A stretch of DNA of 64,000 nt from assembly GCF_900106675.1 (NCBI RefSeq), contig NZ_FNOB01000011.1:1-64000 (forward strand). The letters are read 5' to 3'. The DNA is from Allgaiera indica. GTDB taxonomy: Bacteria > Pseudomonadota > Alphaproteobacteria > Rhodobacterales > Rhodobacteraceae. Positions 27,551-36,820 of the stretch are shown here, piece by piece; the stretch's first letter is position 1, and each line of letters begins with the position of its first letter. The notes beneath the pieces are model-generated. The model was not told where the DNA came from and ran no database searches. It saw nothing but the letters and a program-made list of their open reading frames with translations. The position numbers and the translations under genes are program-made.

Positions 27551-28094
27551 GCCCGGCCTTCGGCAATTGCCGCATCGCGGCCTTGGCCGGCGAGGCGCCC
27601 CATTCCGGGTGCAGCGCCTGCTGCTCCTTCATCGCGCGCAGAAACCGGCGCCAGGCCCCGATCCCGGGAAGCCGCGGGATATGGGCCAGTTCCCAGTGAA
27701 TGCCGTTGATCGGATCCTCGAAGAAGGTCGCGTAATAGCCCGGGGTATAGATCGGGTATTCCTGTGGCGGATCACTGACCGGCACCCCGTTGCCGGTCAG
27801 GAACTCGCGATGGAAGCGGTCCACCTCTGTCCGGTTCCGGGCCCAAAGCGCGATGTGATGGATCCCCGTCGCCCGCGCCGCGTGGTCCAACCTGGCGCCC
27901 GTCTTGGCCGGTTGCAGGCCGATATAGCTGTGCGGCAGCGGGAAACGCGCCATGTAATAGGTCGAGTGGTAGCCGATATCGAGGGTCCAGAAGCTCTTGT
28001 AGCCGAGCCAGCCGAACATCCGGTCATAGAAGGCCACGGAACGCTCGTAGTCGAGCACCGAGAATTCCACATGATTGATGCCGCGCCACCGCAT
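27543..28094 (-). CDS. VOC-superfamily (glyoxalase/dioxygenase-fold) protein
   Basis: The 183-residue product has one full VOC module pair: INHVEFSVLDYERSVAFYDR at the start and IHHIALWARNRTEVDRFHRE in the middle, both with metal-ligand His residues, then YATFFEDPINGIHWELAHIP with the Glu ligand. The substrate is unknown; family members include glyoxalase I, fosfomycin resistance proteins and extradiol dioxygenases. It forms a two-gene unit with the TetR regulator and is divergent from the acyl-CoA synthetase. Confidence 0.85.
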   Translation of the reverse strand: MRWRGINHVEFSVLDYERSVAFYDRMFGWLGYKSFWTLDIGYHSTYYMARFPLPHSYIGLQPAKTGARLDHAARATGIHHIALWARNRTEVDRFHREFLTGNGVPVSDPPQEYPIYTPGYYATFFEDPINGIHWELAHIPRLPGIGAWRRFLRAMKEQQALHPEWGASPAKAAMRQLPKAGHG

Positions 28095-28120
28095 GGACCT
28101 GCCCTTTCCCGGTCGAATTC

Positions 28121-28160
28121 ATTAGACTGCCAGTCTAATTCTCATATTTGACCGTCGGTC
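28121..28160. promoter_or_regulatory. Two palindromes, candidate TetR operators
   Basis: The 19-bp sequence attagactgccagtctaat (28121-28139) is a perfect inverted repeat around one base, and gaccgtcggtc (28150-28160) is a second, shorter one. Their centres are 25 bases apart. They start 27 bases upstream of the VOC start, where they would control the VOC-tetR unit. Confidence 0.65.
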
Positions 28161-28271
28161 TAACCAGTCAAGCAAAGTCTCGCACCGCCACGCGAAGCAA
28201 AACGCCGCCCGCTGCGCGCCACAGGCGCAGGACAAATACGCCCAACTCGCACCGCTTCACGCTGGAGTTCC

Positions 28272-28326
28272 GCAATGCAAAATCTGGTTTCGCGAGATTG
28301 ACCGCCGATTTTCCTGTGGCTAGTCT
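28272..28326 (+). promoter_or_regulatory. Promoter of the acyl-CoA synthetase operon with IclR-like site
   Basis: A -35 box ttgacc (28298-28303) and, 17 bases later, tagtct (28321-28326) make a fair sigma-70 promoter. Immediately before the -35 lies gcaatgcaaaat with gtttc (28272-28297), which matches the sequence before the livK promoter (34468-34493) at 19 of 26 bases. Every difference is a transition. The shared site points to control by the IclR protein encoded at 32225. Confidence 0.6.
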
Positions 28327-28370
28327 CGGCCGCAGCGCCCCCTGGCATCGACGGGGCCAAGGGAGGTTCC

Positions 28371-29897
28371 ATGGATTGGCTACATGAGTTGCCCGCCGCG
28401 CAGCCCCGCGACGCCCGCGCGGTGATCGACCACGACGGGGCGGAATTCAGCTTTGGCGCGCTCGACGACATGGCCGCCGATCTGGCGGGAATGCTTGAAG
28501 CCGAGGGGCTGCGCCCCGGCGACCGGCTGGTGCTGATCTCCGAGAATTCGGCCACCTACGCGGCCGCCATCCTTGCGGCCAGCCGCGCACGCGCCTGGGT
28601 GGTCCCCGTCAACGCCCGCATGTCGGCCGAGGAAATCGACGCCGTGATCGCCCATGCCGGTGCGCGCATGGCGCTGTTCACCCCCGAGGCCTCTGCCCCC
28701 GCGCGCACCCATGCAGGGCGCATGACGGCCCGGCGCGTGGGCCGGATCGGCGCGGGAGAGGTGCTGCTGGCCGGCCCCTACGACGGGCCCGGCACCGCGC
28801 CGGAACCGGTCGAGAACGCCCCCAGGGACCGCGTCGCGGTGCTGCTTTACACCACCGGCACGACCTCGGCCCCGAAGGGGGTGATGCTGACCCATGGCAA
28901 CCTGATGTGGAACGCCCGCGTCTCGGCCAAGGTGCGCGGCGCCAGTCCCGGCGACGTGGTGATCGGGGTGTTGCCGGGGACGCATATCTTCTGCCTCGCC
29001 TCGGTCTATCTGGCCTCGCTTGCCGGGGGGTCGGCGATCCGCTTCCTGCCGCGATTCTCGGCCCGGGCGGTGCTGGCGGCCTTTGCCGACGGCGATACGA
29101 TCCTGCCGGCCGTGCCGCAGATGTATCAGGCTATCTTGCAGGATCTGGCGGCGCGCGGCGAACGCCCCAGGGCGCCGCGGCTGCGCTCGATCTCGTCGGG
29201 CGGCGCGCCGCTGGACCCCGAGTGGAAGGAGAAGATCGAGGCGCTGTTCGGCCTGCCGCTGAACAACGGCTACGGGCTGACCGAAACCAGCCCGGGCGTG
29301 GCCTCGACCCGCAACGACGCGCCGCGCCGCGACACCGCCGTGGGCCAGATCCTGGAGGATCTGGACTGCATCATCGACGCGCCCGACGCCGGGGGCGTGG
29401 GCGAATTGCTGATCCGCGGCCCCAACATCATGAAGGGCTATTACCGCGACCCCGACAGAACCCGCGAGGCGATCCGCGAGGACGGCTTCTTCCGCACGGG
29501 TGATCTGGCGAAGATCGACCCCGACGGCACGCTGTGGATCATGGGCCGCAAGAAAGAGCTGATCATCCGCTCCGGCTTCAACGTCTACCCGCCCGAGATC
29601 GAGGCGATGCTGACCCGGCACCCGGCCGTGCGCCAGGCCGCCGTGGTCGGGCGCGCGGTCCCCGGCAACGAAGAAATCGTGGCCTTCGTGCTGGCTGGAC
29701 CGGGCATCGACGAGGCCGGATTGAAGGACTGGCTTCACGGCCATCTGACCGGCTACAAGATCCCGCAACATATTCTCATCGTGGATGAATTCCCCACCGC
29801 ACCGACGGGAAAGATCCTCAAACACAAACTGCTCCCGGCCTATGCGCATCTGCTGGCTGCGCGCGACCGGGGCCTTGAAACGGAACCAAGCGCATGA
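28371..29897 (+). CDS. Acyl-CoA synthetase (class I AMP-forming ligase)
   Basis: The 508-residue enzyme activates a carboxylic acid to its CoA thioester through an acyl-adenylate. It contains the phosphate loop LLYTTGTTSAPKG near residue 160, NNGYGLTETSPG (A5), the hinge RTGDLAKIDPDG, and the catalytic lysine region PTAPTGKILKHKL near the end. The subfamily resembles long-/medium-chain and aromatic-acid ligases; the exact acid is unknown. It overlaps the FadJ-like gene in ATGA. Confidence 0.92.
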   Translation: MDWLHELPAAQPRDARAVIDHDGAEFSFGALDDMAADLAGMLEAEGLRPGDRLVLISENSATYAAAILAASRARAWVVPVNARMSAEEIDAVIAHAGARMALFTPEASAPARTHAGRMTARRVGRIGAGEVLLAGPYDGPGTAPEPVENAPRDRVAVLLYTTGTTSAPKGVMLTHGNLMWNARVSAKVRGASPGDVVIGVLPGTHIFCLASVYLASLAGGSAIRFLPRFSARAVLAAFADGDTILPAVPQMYQAILQDLAARGERPRAPRLRSISSGGAPLDPEWKEKIEALFGLPLNNGYGLTETSPGVASTRNDAPRRDTAVGQILEDLDCIIDAPDAGGVGELLIRGPNIMKGYYRDPDRTREAIREDGFFRTGDLAKIDPDGTLWIMGRKKELIIRSGFNVYPPEIEAMLTRHPAVRQAAVVGRAVPGNEEIVAFVLAGPGIDEAGLKDWLHGHLTGYKIPQHILIVDEFPTAPTGKILKHKLLPAYAHLLAARDRGLETEPSA

Positions 29898-31990
29898 CCG
29901 ACACGACCCGGATCAACGACAAGATCAGCCTCGAACGTCAGGATGGCATCGCCCTGGTGCGGATCGACAACCCGCCGGTGAACGCCTCGGGCCAGGCGGT
30001 GCGCCAGGGGCTGCTGGAGGCGGTCGATGCCGCCAACGCCGACACGGACGTCAAGGTGATCGCGATCTATGCCGCGGGCCGCACCTTCGTGGCCGGGGCC
30101 GATATTCGCGAATTCGGCAAGCCGCCGAAATCGCCCGCCCTGCCCGATGTCTGCAACCAGATCGAGGCCTCGGGCAAGCCGGTGATCTCGGTCCTGCACG
30201 GCACCGCGCTGGGGGGCGGGCTGGAGCTGGCGCTGGCGACCCACGCGCGGGTCGGCATCAAAGGGCTGCGCGTCGGCCTGCCCGAGATCCTGCTGGGCCT
30301 CTTGCCCGGCGCCGGCGGCACCCAGCGCGGGCCACGGCTGATCGGCATGGCCAACACGCTGGATATCGCGCTGTCGGGCCGCCAGGTGAAGGCCGAGGAG
30401 GCGCTTTCCTGGGGCCTGATCGACCGGATCGAGACGGGTGATGTGCGCGAGGTGGCGCTGGCGGCGGCGCGCGACGTGCTGGCGGGCAGGCTGGCCACCC
30501 GGCGCACCGGAGAGTTGGAGGCAACCCGCGACGAGGCCGCGCTGGAGGCCGCCCGGGCGATGGTGGCGAAGAAGATGGCGCGCATCGCCTCGGCGCCGCT
30601 CTGCATCGAGGCGGTGGCGCGCGCGACCGGCCCGCTGGCCGAGGGCATGGCGTTCGAGCGCCAGTGCTTCACCGAGGCGCTCAAGACGCCGTCCGGCCAG
30701 GGCATGATCCACGCCTTCTTCGCCGAACGCGCGGTCGCGAAGATCCCCGAGGCCGGCGCCACCCCCCGCCCGGTGACCAAGATCGGCGTGATCGGCGGCG
30801 GCACCATGGGATCGGGCATCGCCACCGCGGCGCTGATGGGCGGCCTCGAGGTGCGGCTGATCGAGGTCGCGGACGAGGCGTTGGAACGCGGCCGCGCGAC
30901 GATCGCAAAGAACCTCGACGGCGCGGTGAAGCGCGGCAAGATGAGCGCGGAGAAGCACGATGCGGCGCTTGCCCGCCTCGCCCCCTCGACCGACATGCAC
31001 ACGCTTGCCGACGTCGATCTGGTGATCGAGGCGGTGTTCGAGAACATGGAAGTGAAGAAGGAGATCTTCACCAAGCTCGACGCGATCTGCAAACCCGGCG
31101 CGGTGTTGGCCTCGAATACCTCCTATCTGAACATCGACGAGATCGCCCGGGTCACCTCCCGCCCCCAGGACGTGCTGGGCCTGCATTTCTTCTCGCCCGC
31201 CCATATCATGCGGCTGCTGGAGGTCGTGGTTGCCGAAAAGACCGCGCCCGAGGTGGTGGCGACGGGCTTTGCGCTTGGCAAGGCGCTGCGCAAGGTCGCG
31301 GTGCGCGCGGGTGTCTGCGACGGTTTCATCGGCAACCGCATCCTTGCCCATTACGGCAAGGTCATCATGTACATGCTGATGGACGGCGCCGACCCGGCCG
31401 AGATCGACGCCGCGCTGGAAGGCTTCGGCCTGGCGATGGGGCCGTTCAAGGTGGGCGATCTGGCGGGCCTCGATATCGGCTGGGCCGAACGCAAGCGCCG
31501 CGCGCCGCTGCGCCCGGCGGAGGAACGCTATATCCCGATCGCCGACCGGATCTGCGAACAGGGCTGGTTCGGGCGCAAGACCGGCCGGGGATGGTATCTA
31601 TATGACGACGCCGAGATCCGCCCCAACCCGGCGGCGCAGGCGATCATCGACGCCGAACGCGCCAGGGCCGGGATCACCCCGCGCAAATTCACGCCCGAGG
31701 AGATCGTCGATCGTTTCCTGACCGCGATGATTTCCGAAAGCGCGCGGGTGGTGGCGGACGGCATCGCCCAGCGCCCGATCGACGTGGACGCGGTGTTCCT
31801 GTTCGGCTATGGCTTCCCCCGCTTTCGCGGCGGGCCGCTGCACCATGCCGACCAGATCGGCGTCGCAGAGCTTGTGGCTCGGATCGAGGCCTATGCGAAG
31901 GAAGACGCCCAATACTGGCAGGTTCCGCCGTTCTTGCGCAAGTTGGCCGAGACCGGCGGCAGCTTCGCGGCCCTGAACACCGGGGACTGA
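29894..31990 (+). CDS. fadJ: Bifunctional enoyl-CoA hydratase / 3-hydroxyacyl-CoA dehydrogenase
   Basis: The 698-residue fusion performs the hydration and NAD-dependent oxidation steps of beta-oxidation. The N-terminal crotonase domain has FVAGADIREFG and LHGTALGGGLELALA (oxyanion hole), with the catalytic Glu in LPEILLGLLPGAGGTQ. The dehydrogenase half starts near residue 295 with IGVIGGGTMGSGIATAALMG and has LGLHFFSPAHIMRLLEVV with its catalytic His, then two C-terminal 3HCDH domains. It is coupled to the synthetase gene upstream. Confidence 0.94.
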   Translation: MTDTTRINDKISLERQDGIALVRIDNPPVNASGQAVRQGLLEAVDAANADTDVKVIAIYAAGRTFVAGADIREFGKPPKSPALPDVCNQIEASGKPVISVLHGTALGGGLELALATHARVGIKGLRVGLPEILLGLLPGAGGTQRGPRLIGMANTLDIALSGRQVKAEEALSWGLIDRIETGDVREVALAAARDVLAGRLATRRTGELEATRDEAALEAARAMVAKKMARIASAPLCIEAVARATGPLAEGMAFERQCFTEALKTPSGQGMIHAFFAERAVAKIPEAGATPRPVTKIGVIGGGTMGSGIATAALMGGLEVRLIEVADEALERGRATIAKNLDGAVKRGKMSAEKHDAALARLAPSTDMHTLADVDLVIEAVFENMEVKKEIFTKLDAICKPGAVLASNTSYLNIDEIARVTSRPQDVLGLHFFSPAHIMRLLEVVVAEKTAPEVVATGFALGKALRKVAVRAGVCDGFIGNRILAHYGKVIMYMLMDGADPAEIDAALEGFGLAMGPFKVGDLAGLDIGWAERKRRAPLRPAEERYIPIADRICEQGWFGRKTGRGWYLYDDAEIRPNPAAQAIIDAERARAGITPRKFTPEEIVDRFLTAMISESARVVADGIAQRPIDVDAVFLFGYGFPRFRGGPLHHADQIGVAELVARIEAYAKEDAQYWQVPPFLRKLAETGGSFAALNTGD

Positions 31991-32224
31991 GGCCGCCGAG
32001 GGCAGCCAGGCAAGGCCCTCTTTCCGCCCGGAGCGCGCCGCAGGCGCAGGGCGAGCGGCAGCCGGTGTCACGCCGAAGGCGTGCCTCCGGCACCGACCGG
32101 GCCGGCGTCATGAAGCTCTCGATCACGCGGCGGCTGGGGGGGGCCGGATCATAAATGGCGAAGCTTCCCCATCGGGATGCGCCACCCCAGGGGCAGGCGC
32201 CGCCCCGTTTCGGTCAGCGCCGTG
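31991..32224. other. Intergenic region between fadJ and iclR
   Basis: The two genes converge here. No gene, convincing terminator or repeat was seen in the 234 bases. Confidence 0.35.
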
Positions 32225-33046
32225 TCAGGCGCCGCAGCCGCCCGGGGCCTGGGCCGAGAGGTTGCGCGCGGCCTGTTTCAGCGGCTCGGCATAATGCGTC
32301 ATCAGGTCCTCGGGGCTGACCAGAAAGGCCGGGCCGCCGACATTCAGCCCATAGATCCGGTCGCCGTTCAACGAGAACACCGGCACCGCGATGCCGTTCA
32401 CCTCCTTGCGCCAGTTGCCGAAGCCGGTGCAAAGGCCGTAGCGCTCGAAATCGGCCAGCGCGTCGGCGATGCAGCGGTCGATCTCGGCGGCGTCGTCGGG
32501 GCGGGCCTCCTTGGCCATCCGCACCACGTGGTCGCGCTCTCCCGCATTCATCCCCACCAGGATCGCCCGCCCGATGGCGGAACGCAGCAGCGGCAGCCGC
32601 GCGCCCACGTTGATCGTCAGCGCCACCGCCTGTTGCGACCGGTGCACCGCCATGTAGACGGCCGAAAGCCGGTGCATCTCGGCCAGCGCGGCGGTGACGT
32701 TGGGGTTCGGCCCGGTGCACAGGCGCCGCAGTTCCTCCTGCGCGCGCGTGGCGATCTCCATCCCCGAGAGCACGCCGTAGCCCAGCGACAGCACCCCCGC
32801 GCCCAGCCGATAGGTGCCGGTGCGTTCCGAATAGACCAGGTAATCCAGCCGCCGCAGCGTATGCGTCAGCCGCGAGATGGTGGGCTTCGGCAGGCCGGTG
32901 CGCGCGGCGATTTCCTGATTGGTCAGGGTGGTCTCATGCGGGCGAAAGCAGCGCAGCACATCGAGGCCACGCGCCAACGCGGTGACGAACTTGCGATCGC
33001 CGTCCTCGCCCTCGATGTCGTCGTCGAACTGGTCGTCTGCCTGCAT
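32225..33046 (-). CDS. IclR-family transcriptional regulator
   Basis: The 273-residue protein has the IclR winged helix: FVTALARGLDVLRCF, LTNQEIAARTGLPKPTISRL and the wing RTGTYRLGAGVLSLG, within residues 20-95. The effector domain follows, with ALTINVGARLPLLRSAIGRA and the late Cys in GLCTGFGNWRKEVNGIAVPV. The start at 33046 has AAGGA about 8 bases upstream; the in-frame ATG at 33073 is the alternative. It lies downstream of the thiolase gene and probably controls the local catabolic operons. Confidence 0.9.
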   Translation of the reverse strand: MQADDQFDDDIEGEDGDRKFVTALARGLDVLRCFRPHETTLTNQEIAARTGLPKPTISRLTHTLRRLDYLVYSERTGTYRLGAGVLSLGYGVLSGMEIATRAQEELRRLCTGPNPNVTAALAEMHRLSAVYMAVHRSQQAVALTINVGARLPLLRSAIGRAILVGMNAGERDHVVRMAKEARPDDAAEIDRCIADALADFERYGLCTGFGNWRKEVNGIAVPVFSLNGDRIYGLNVGGPAFLVSPEDLMTHYAEPLKQAARNLSAQAPGGCGA

Positions 33047-33076
33047 GGCGATCCTTGTCCAAGCCTCCGGCACGCG

Positions 33077-34279
33077 TCACAGCACCTCGAAAAGGCCGGC
33101 AGCGCCCATCCCGCCGCCCACGCACATCGTGCAGACGACATATTTCGCGCCCCGGCGCCGGCCCTCGATCAGCGCATGCCCGACCATCCGCGCCCCGGAC
33201 ATCCCGTAGGGATGCCCGACCGAGATCGCGCCGCCGTTCACGTTCAGGATCTCGTCCGGGATGCCCAGCTTGTCGCGGCAGTAGATCACCTGAACCGCGA
33301 AAGCCTCGTTCAATTCCCAAAGTCCGATATCGTCCATCGTCAGGCCGTTGGCCGACAAGAGCTTCGGCACCGCATAGACCGGGCCGATGCCCATCTCATC
33401 GGGTTCCAGCCCTGCCACCGCCATGCCGACATAGCGGCCCAGGGGCGCCAGGCCGCGCTTTTCGGCCTCCGCGGCCTCCATCACCACCGCGGCCGAGGCA
33501 CCGTCCGACAGCTGGCTGGCGTTGCCGGCGGTGATGAAGCGCCCCTCGGCGATGGTCAGCCCGTCCTTGTGCACCGGCTGCAGCGAGGCAAGCCCCTCCA
33601 GCGTGGTCGAGGGGCGGTTGCCCTCGTCCTGGGCCAGCGTCACCTCGCGGTCGGAAACCTCCTTGGTCTCCTTGTCCATCACCTTCATGATCGTGGTCAG
33701 CGGCACGATCTCGTCGTCGAAGCGGCCGGCCTCTTGCGCCGCGGCCGTGCGCTGCTGCGATTGCAGGGCGTATTCATCCTGCGCCTCGCGGCTGATGCCG
33801 TAGCGGGCGGCGACGGTCTCGGCGGTTTCGAGCATCGACATGTAAAGCGCCGGGCGGTGCTCCATCAGCCAGGGATCGCGGGCGCGGTCCTTTCGCATGT
33901 TCTGGTTCTGCACCAGGCTGATCGATTCCACCCCGCCGCCCACGGCGATGTCCATCCCGTCGTGGATCACCTGCTTCGCGGCCGTGGCGATCGCCATCAT
34001 GCCGCTGGCGCATTGGCGGTCCAGCGACATGCCCGCCACGGTGACCGGCAGCCCCGCCCGCAGCGCCGCCTGACGGCCGATATTGCCCTGGGTCGAACCC
34101 TGCTGCAGCGCCGCGCCGACGATCACATCCTCGATCTCCGGCCCCTCCAGCCCGGCGCGCCCGACGGCCTGCTGAACCGCATGGCCGATCAACGCCTGGG
34201 CCTGAGTGTCGTTGAACGCTCCGCGAAAGGCCTTGCCGATCGGCGTGCGCGCCGTGGAAACGATGACAGCATCCCGCAT
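33077..34279 (-). CDS. Acetyl-CoA C-acyltransferase (thiolase)
   Basis: The 400-residue enzyme cleaves 3-ketoacyl-CoA with CoA, the last step of beta-oxidation, or condenses two acyl-CoAs. The acyl-accepting Cys90 is in LDRQCASGM. The base His is in [19 protein letters not shown] and the second catalytic Cys is in [13 protein letters not shown]. The gene precedes iclR on the minus strand and is divergent from the ABC importer. Together with the synthetase and FadJ-like enzyme it completes a beta-oxidation set. Confidence 0.94.
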   Translation of the reverse strand: MRDAVIVSTARTPIGKAFRGAFNDTQAQALIGHAVQQAVGRAGLEGPEIEDVIVGAALQQGSTQGNIGRQAALRAGLPVTVAGMSLDRQCASGMMAIATAAKQVIHDGMDIAVGGGVESISLVQNQNMRKDRARDPWLMEHRPALYMSMLETAETVAARYGISREAQDEYALQSQQRTAAAQEAGRFDDEIVPLTTIMKVMDKETKEVSDREVTLAQDEGNRPSTTLEGLASLQPVHKDGLTIAEGRFITAGNASQLSDGASAAVVMEAAEAEKRGLAPLGRYVGMAVAGLEPDEMGIGPVYAVPKLLSANGLTMDDIGLWELNEAFAVQVIYCRDKLGIPDEILNVNGGAISVGHPYGMSGARMVGHALIEGRRRGAKYVVCTMCVGGGMGAAGLFEVL

Positions 34280-34463
34280 CTCTTCTGTCCCTCTTCGAAC
34301 CTACATTCCTTGCCGGTGACCCCGCATCGGTGACCCCGCCGGCCCCGGGTCAGTGCCCGCATGGGCCAAGATGCCGCGACAAGACGACGCCCTGCCATGG
34401 CCCCGGATCGTCGGGGGCCGCGAATCTTTCTTTCCTTTCCGATACCAGACGCAAGTGGTCACG

Positions 34464-34526
34464 TTTTGCAACGCAAAATTCAGTTTCACAAAATCCTTGA
34501 CAAGCTCACGGCCTAATAACAACAAT
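34464..34526 (+). promoter_or_regulatory. livK promoter with perfect IclR-type palindrome
   Basis: The 15-bp sequence ttttgcaacgcaaaa (34464-34478) is a perfect inverted repeat around aac. It is followed by gtttcacaaaat, a third half-site-like element. The consensus -35 ttgaca (34497-34502) comes next, with aacaat (34521-34526) as a possible -10. IclR proteins of the PcaU/PobR type often use such three-part sites. The same region lies upstream of the divergent thiolase-iclR unit. Confidence 0.65.
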
Positions 34527-34578
34527 TTGAGCAGCCGGGCTCCCGTATAAAACAAAGCCCTGCGACTGGGAGGAGAAA

Positions 34579-35814
34579 ATGAATATCAAGAAGACGGCCA
34601 TTCTGGCGGCCGCCTTGTCCGTGTTCACGTTGACCGCGGCAGCCGCCGGTACCATCAAGATGGCATTCATCGACCCGCTTTCCGGCCCCTTCGGACCGTC
34701 CGGCGAAGGCGCGCTGACGTCGTTCCAGCTTGCCGCCGAGCACATCAATGCCGCGGGCGGCATCAACGGCGACAAGATCGAGGTCACCGGCTACGACAAC
34801 AAGGTGAATCCCAAGGAATCGCTGGTTCAGCTGCAAAAGGCGCTCGACAGCGGCGCGCGCTACATCCTGCAGGGCAACGGCTCTTCCGTGGCGGCGGCGC
34901 TGATCACCGCGGTGAACAAGTACAACGCCCGCAACCCGGGACAGGAGGTGCTGTTCTTCAACTACGCCGCCGTGACCCCGGCCTTCACCAACGAGATGTG
35001 CTCGTTCTGGCATTTCCGCTTCGACGCGCATGCCGACATGAAGATGGCCGCGATCACCGACTGGATCAAGAACAACCCCGATATCCACAAGGTCTATATC
35101 ATCGGCCAGGATTACGTCTTCGGCCAGGCCGTGGCCAAGGCGGCGGTCGAGCAACTGGCCAAGAAGCGCCCCGACATCAAGATCGTCGGGAACGAGCTGC
35201 ACCCGCTTGGCAAGGTCAAGGACTTCACCCCCTACATCCAGAAGATCGTCGCCTCGGGCGCCGATGCGGTGATCACCGGCAACTGGGGCGCCGACATGCA
35301 GCTTCTGATGAAGGCCGCGGCCGAAAGCGGATCGAACGTGCCGTACCTGACGTTCTACGGCGGCTCGAAGGGCACCGTGGCGGCGCTGGGCGCGGGCGGG
35401 ATCAACCGTCTCTACCAGGTCACCGAGGGCATCACCAACCTGCCCGCCTCGGACAAGCAATATGCGCTGATCGAGGAATACAAGAAGCGCTTCCCGCAAT
35501 ACGACTACTACTACCACCGCTCCTTCATCGCGATGGCGATGTTCAAGGCCGCAGCCGAGAAGGCCAAGTCGAACGACCCGATCCCGGTCGCCAAGGCGCT
35601 GGAAGGGCTGGAAATCGATCAGGCCTATGGCAAGGCGCTGATGCGGGCCTCGGACCACCAGATCCAGATGCCGCTTTACATCTCGACCGTGTCGGATGAC
35701 GTCAAATACGGCGTCGACGACACCAAATACGGCTGGAAGCTGGTACCGAATGGCACGATCTCGCTTGAGGCCGCCGAGCAGCCGACCACCTGCAAGATGA
35801 AACGGCCAAGCTAA
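34579..35814 (+). CDS. livK: ABC transporter substrate-binding protein (branched-chain amino acid type)
   Basis: The 411-residue periplasmic receptor has a signal peptide (MNIKKTAILAAALSVFTLTA, cleavage near residue 23) and the Peripla_BP_6 fold, beginning IKMAFIDPLSGPFG, with AAEHINAAGGINGDKIEV and the later YYYHRSFIAMAMFKAAAEK. Such receptors bind amino acids, but also urea, amides and aromatic or aliphatic acids. Here the surrounding CoA-ligase and beta-oxidation genes favour a carboxylic acid. A GGGAGGAG site precedes the start. Confidence 0.9.
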   Translation: MNIKKTAILAAALSVFTLTAAAAGTIKMAFIDPLSGPFGPSGEGALTSFQLAAEHINAAGGINGDKIEVTGYDNKVNPKESLVQLQKALDSGARYILQGNGSSVAAALITAVNKYNARNPGQEVLFFNYAAVTPAFTNEMCSFWHFRFDAHADMKMAAITDWIKNNPDIHKVYIIGQDYVFGQAVAKAAVEQLAKKRPDIKIVGNELHPLGKVKDFTPYIQKIVASGADAVITGNWGADMQLLMKAAAESGSNVPYLTFYGGSKGTVAALGAGGINRLYQVTEGITNLPASDKQYALIEEYKKRFPQYDYYYHRSFIAMAMFKAAAEKAKSNDPIPVAKALEGLEIDQAYGKALMRASDHQIQMPLYISTVSDDVKYGVDDTKYGWKLVPNGTISLEAAEQPTTCKMKRPS

Positions 35815-35887
35815 CCCGTTCCCTTAGCGGAACCCGGGCGCCGGGCGGATCGCGCGGCGCCCCTACTTTCAGCCGAACGGGGTCGGA

Positions 35888-36820
35888 ATGGAAACCATCG
35901 TCTTCGCGCTTGTCAACGGCGTGATCTATGGCCTCTTGCTTTTCATGCTGTCATCGGGCCTGACGCTCATCTTCTCGATGATGGGCGTGCTGAACTTCGC
36001 CCATGCCAGCTTTTACATGCTGGGCGCGTTCTTCGCCTATACGATCATGGGCGCGACCAGCTTCTGGCTGGCGCTGATCTTCGCGCCGATCCTGGTCGGG
36101 CTGATCGGCGCGGCGGTGGAACGCTACGGGCTGCGACGGGTGCATGTGAACGGCCATGTCGCGGAACTGCTGTTCACCTTCGGCCTCGCCTATCTGATCG
36201 AGGAGATCGTCAAGATCTTCTATGGCAAGACCGCGGTGGATTACCGTGTACCCTCGATCCTCGATTTCCCCGCCATGCAGATCTACGGCGTCGATCTGCC
36301 CGCCTACCGCATCTTCATGCTGTTCGTGGCGATCGCCATGCTGGTCGGGCTTTGGCTGCTTCTGAAACGCACCCGTGCGGGGTTGATCATCCAGGCGGCG
36401 CTGAGCCATCCGCACATGGTGGGCCATCTGGGCCATAACGTGCCCTTGATCTTCATGGCGGTGTTCGGCATCGGCTGCGCGCTGGCGGGCCTGGCGGGCG
36501 TGATCGCCGGCAACATCTTCGTCACCGATCCCTCGATGGCGGTGCAGATGGGGCCGATCGTCTTCGTCGTCGTCGTGGTCGGCGGTATCGGCAGCCTGGA
36601 AGGCGCCTTCGTCGCCTCGTTGCTGATCGGGTTGCTGCAAAACCTTGCCGTCGGCGTCAACGCCTCCTTCGCCGATATCTTCGGCTTTCTGGGCCTGAGT
36701 GCGGCCAGCGAGGTCGGCTCGATCACCGTCTCGTCGCTTGGCCCCGTGCTGCCCTTCCTGCTGCTGGTGCTGATCCTGATTTTCCGCCCGCAGGGCCTGA
36801 TGGGGGAACGCGAGCTGTGA
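35888..36820 (+). CDS. livH: Branched-chain-type ABC permease LivH
   Basis: The 310-residue membrane subunit begins METIVFALVNGVIYGLLLFM and has about eight membrane segments. The conserved HLGHNVPLIFMAVFGIGCAL and GPIVFVVVVVGGIGSLEGA stretch is the EAA-like coupling loop and following helix of the LivH family. It pairs with LivM to form the translocation channel. Its stop overlaps the next gene's GTG. Confidence 0.93.
   Translation: METIVFALVNGVIYGLLLFMLSSGLTLIFSMMGVLNFAHASFYMLGAFFAYTIMGATSFWLALIFAPILVGLIGAAVERYGLRRVHVNGHVAELLFTFGLAYLIEEIVKIFYGKTAVDYRVPSILDFPAMQIYGVDLPAYRIFMLFVAIAMLVGLWLLLKRTRAGLIIQAALSHPHMVGHLGHNVPLIFMAVFGIGCALAGLAGVIAGNIFVTDPSMAVQMGPIVFVVVVVGGIGSLEGAFVASLLIGLLQNLAVGVNASFADIFGFLGLSAASEVGSITVSSLGPVLPFLLLVLILIFRPQGLMGEREL

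Noticed and set aside
32177-34333. A 718-codon + strand open frame over iclR and the thiolase gene
   Set aside because: It spans two well-supported minus-strand genes and encodes an Arg/His-rich sequence without domains.
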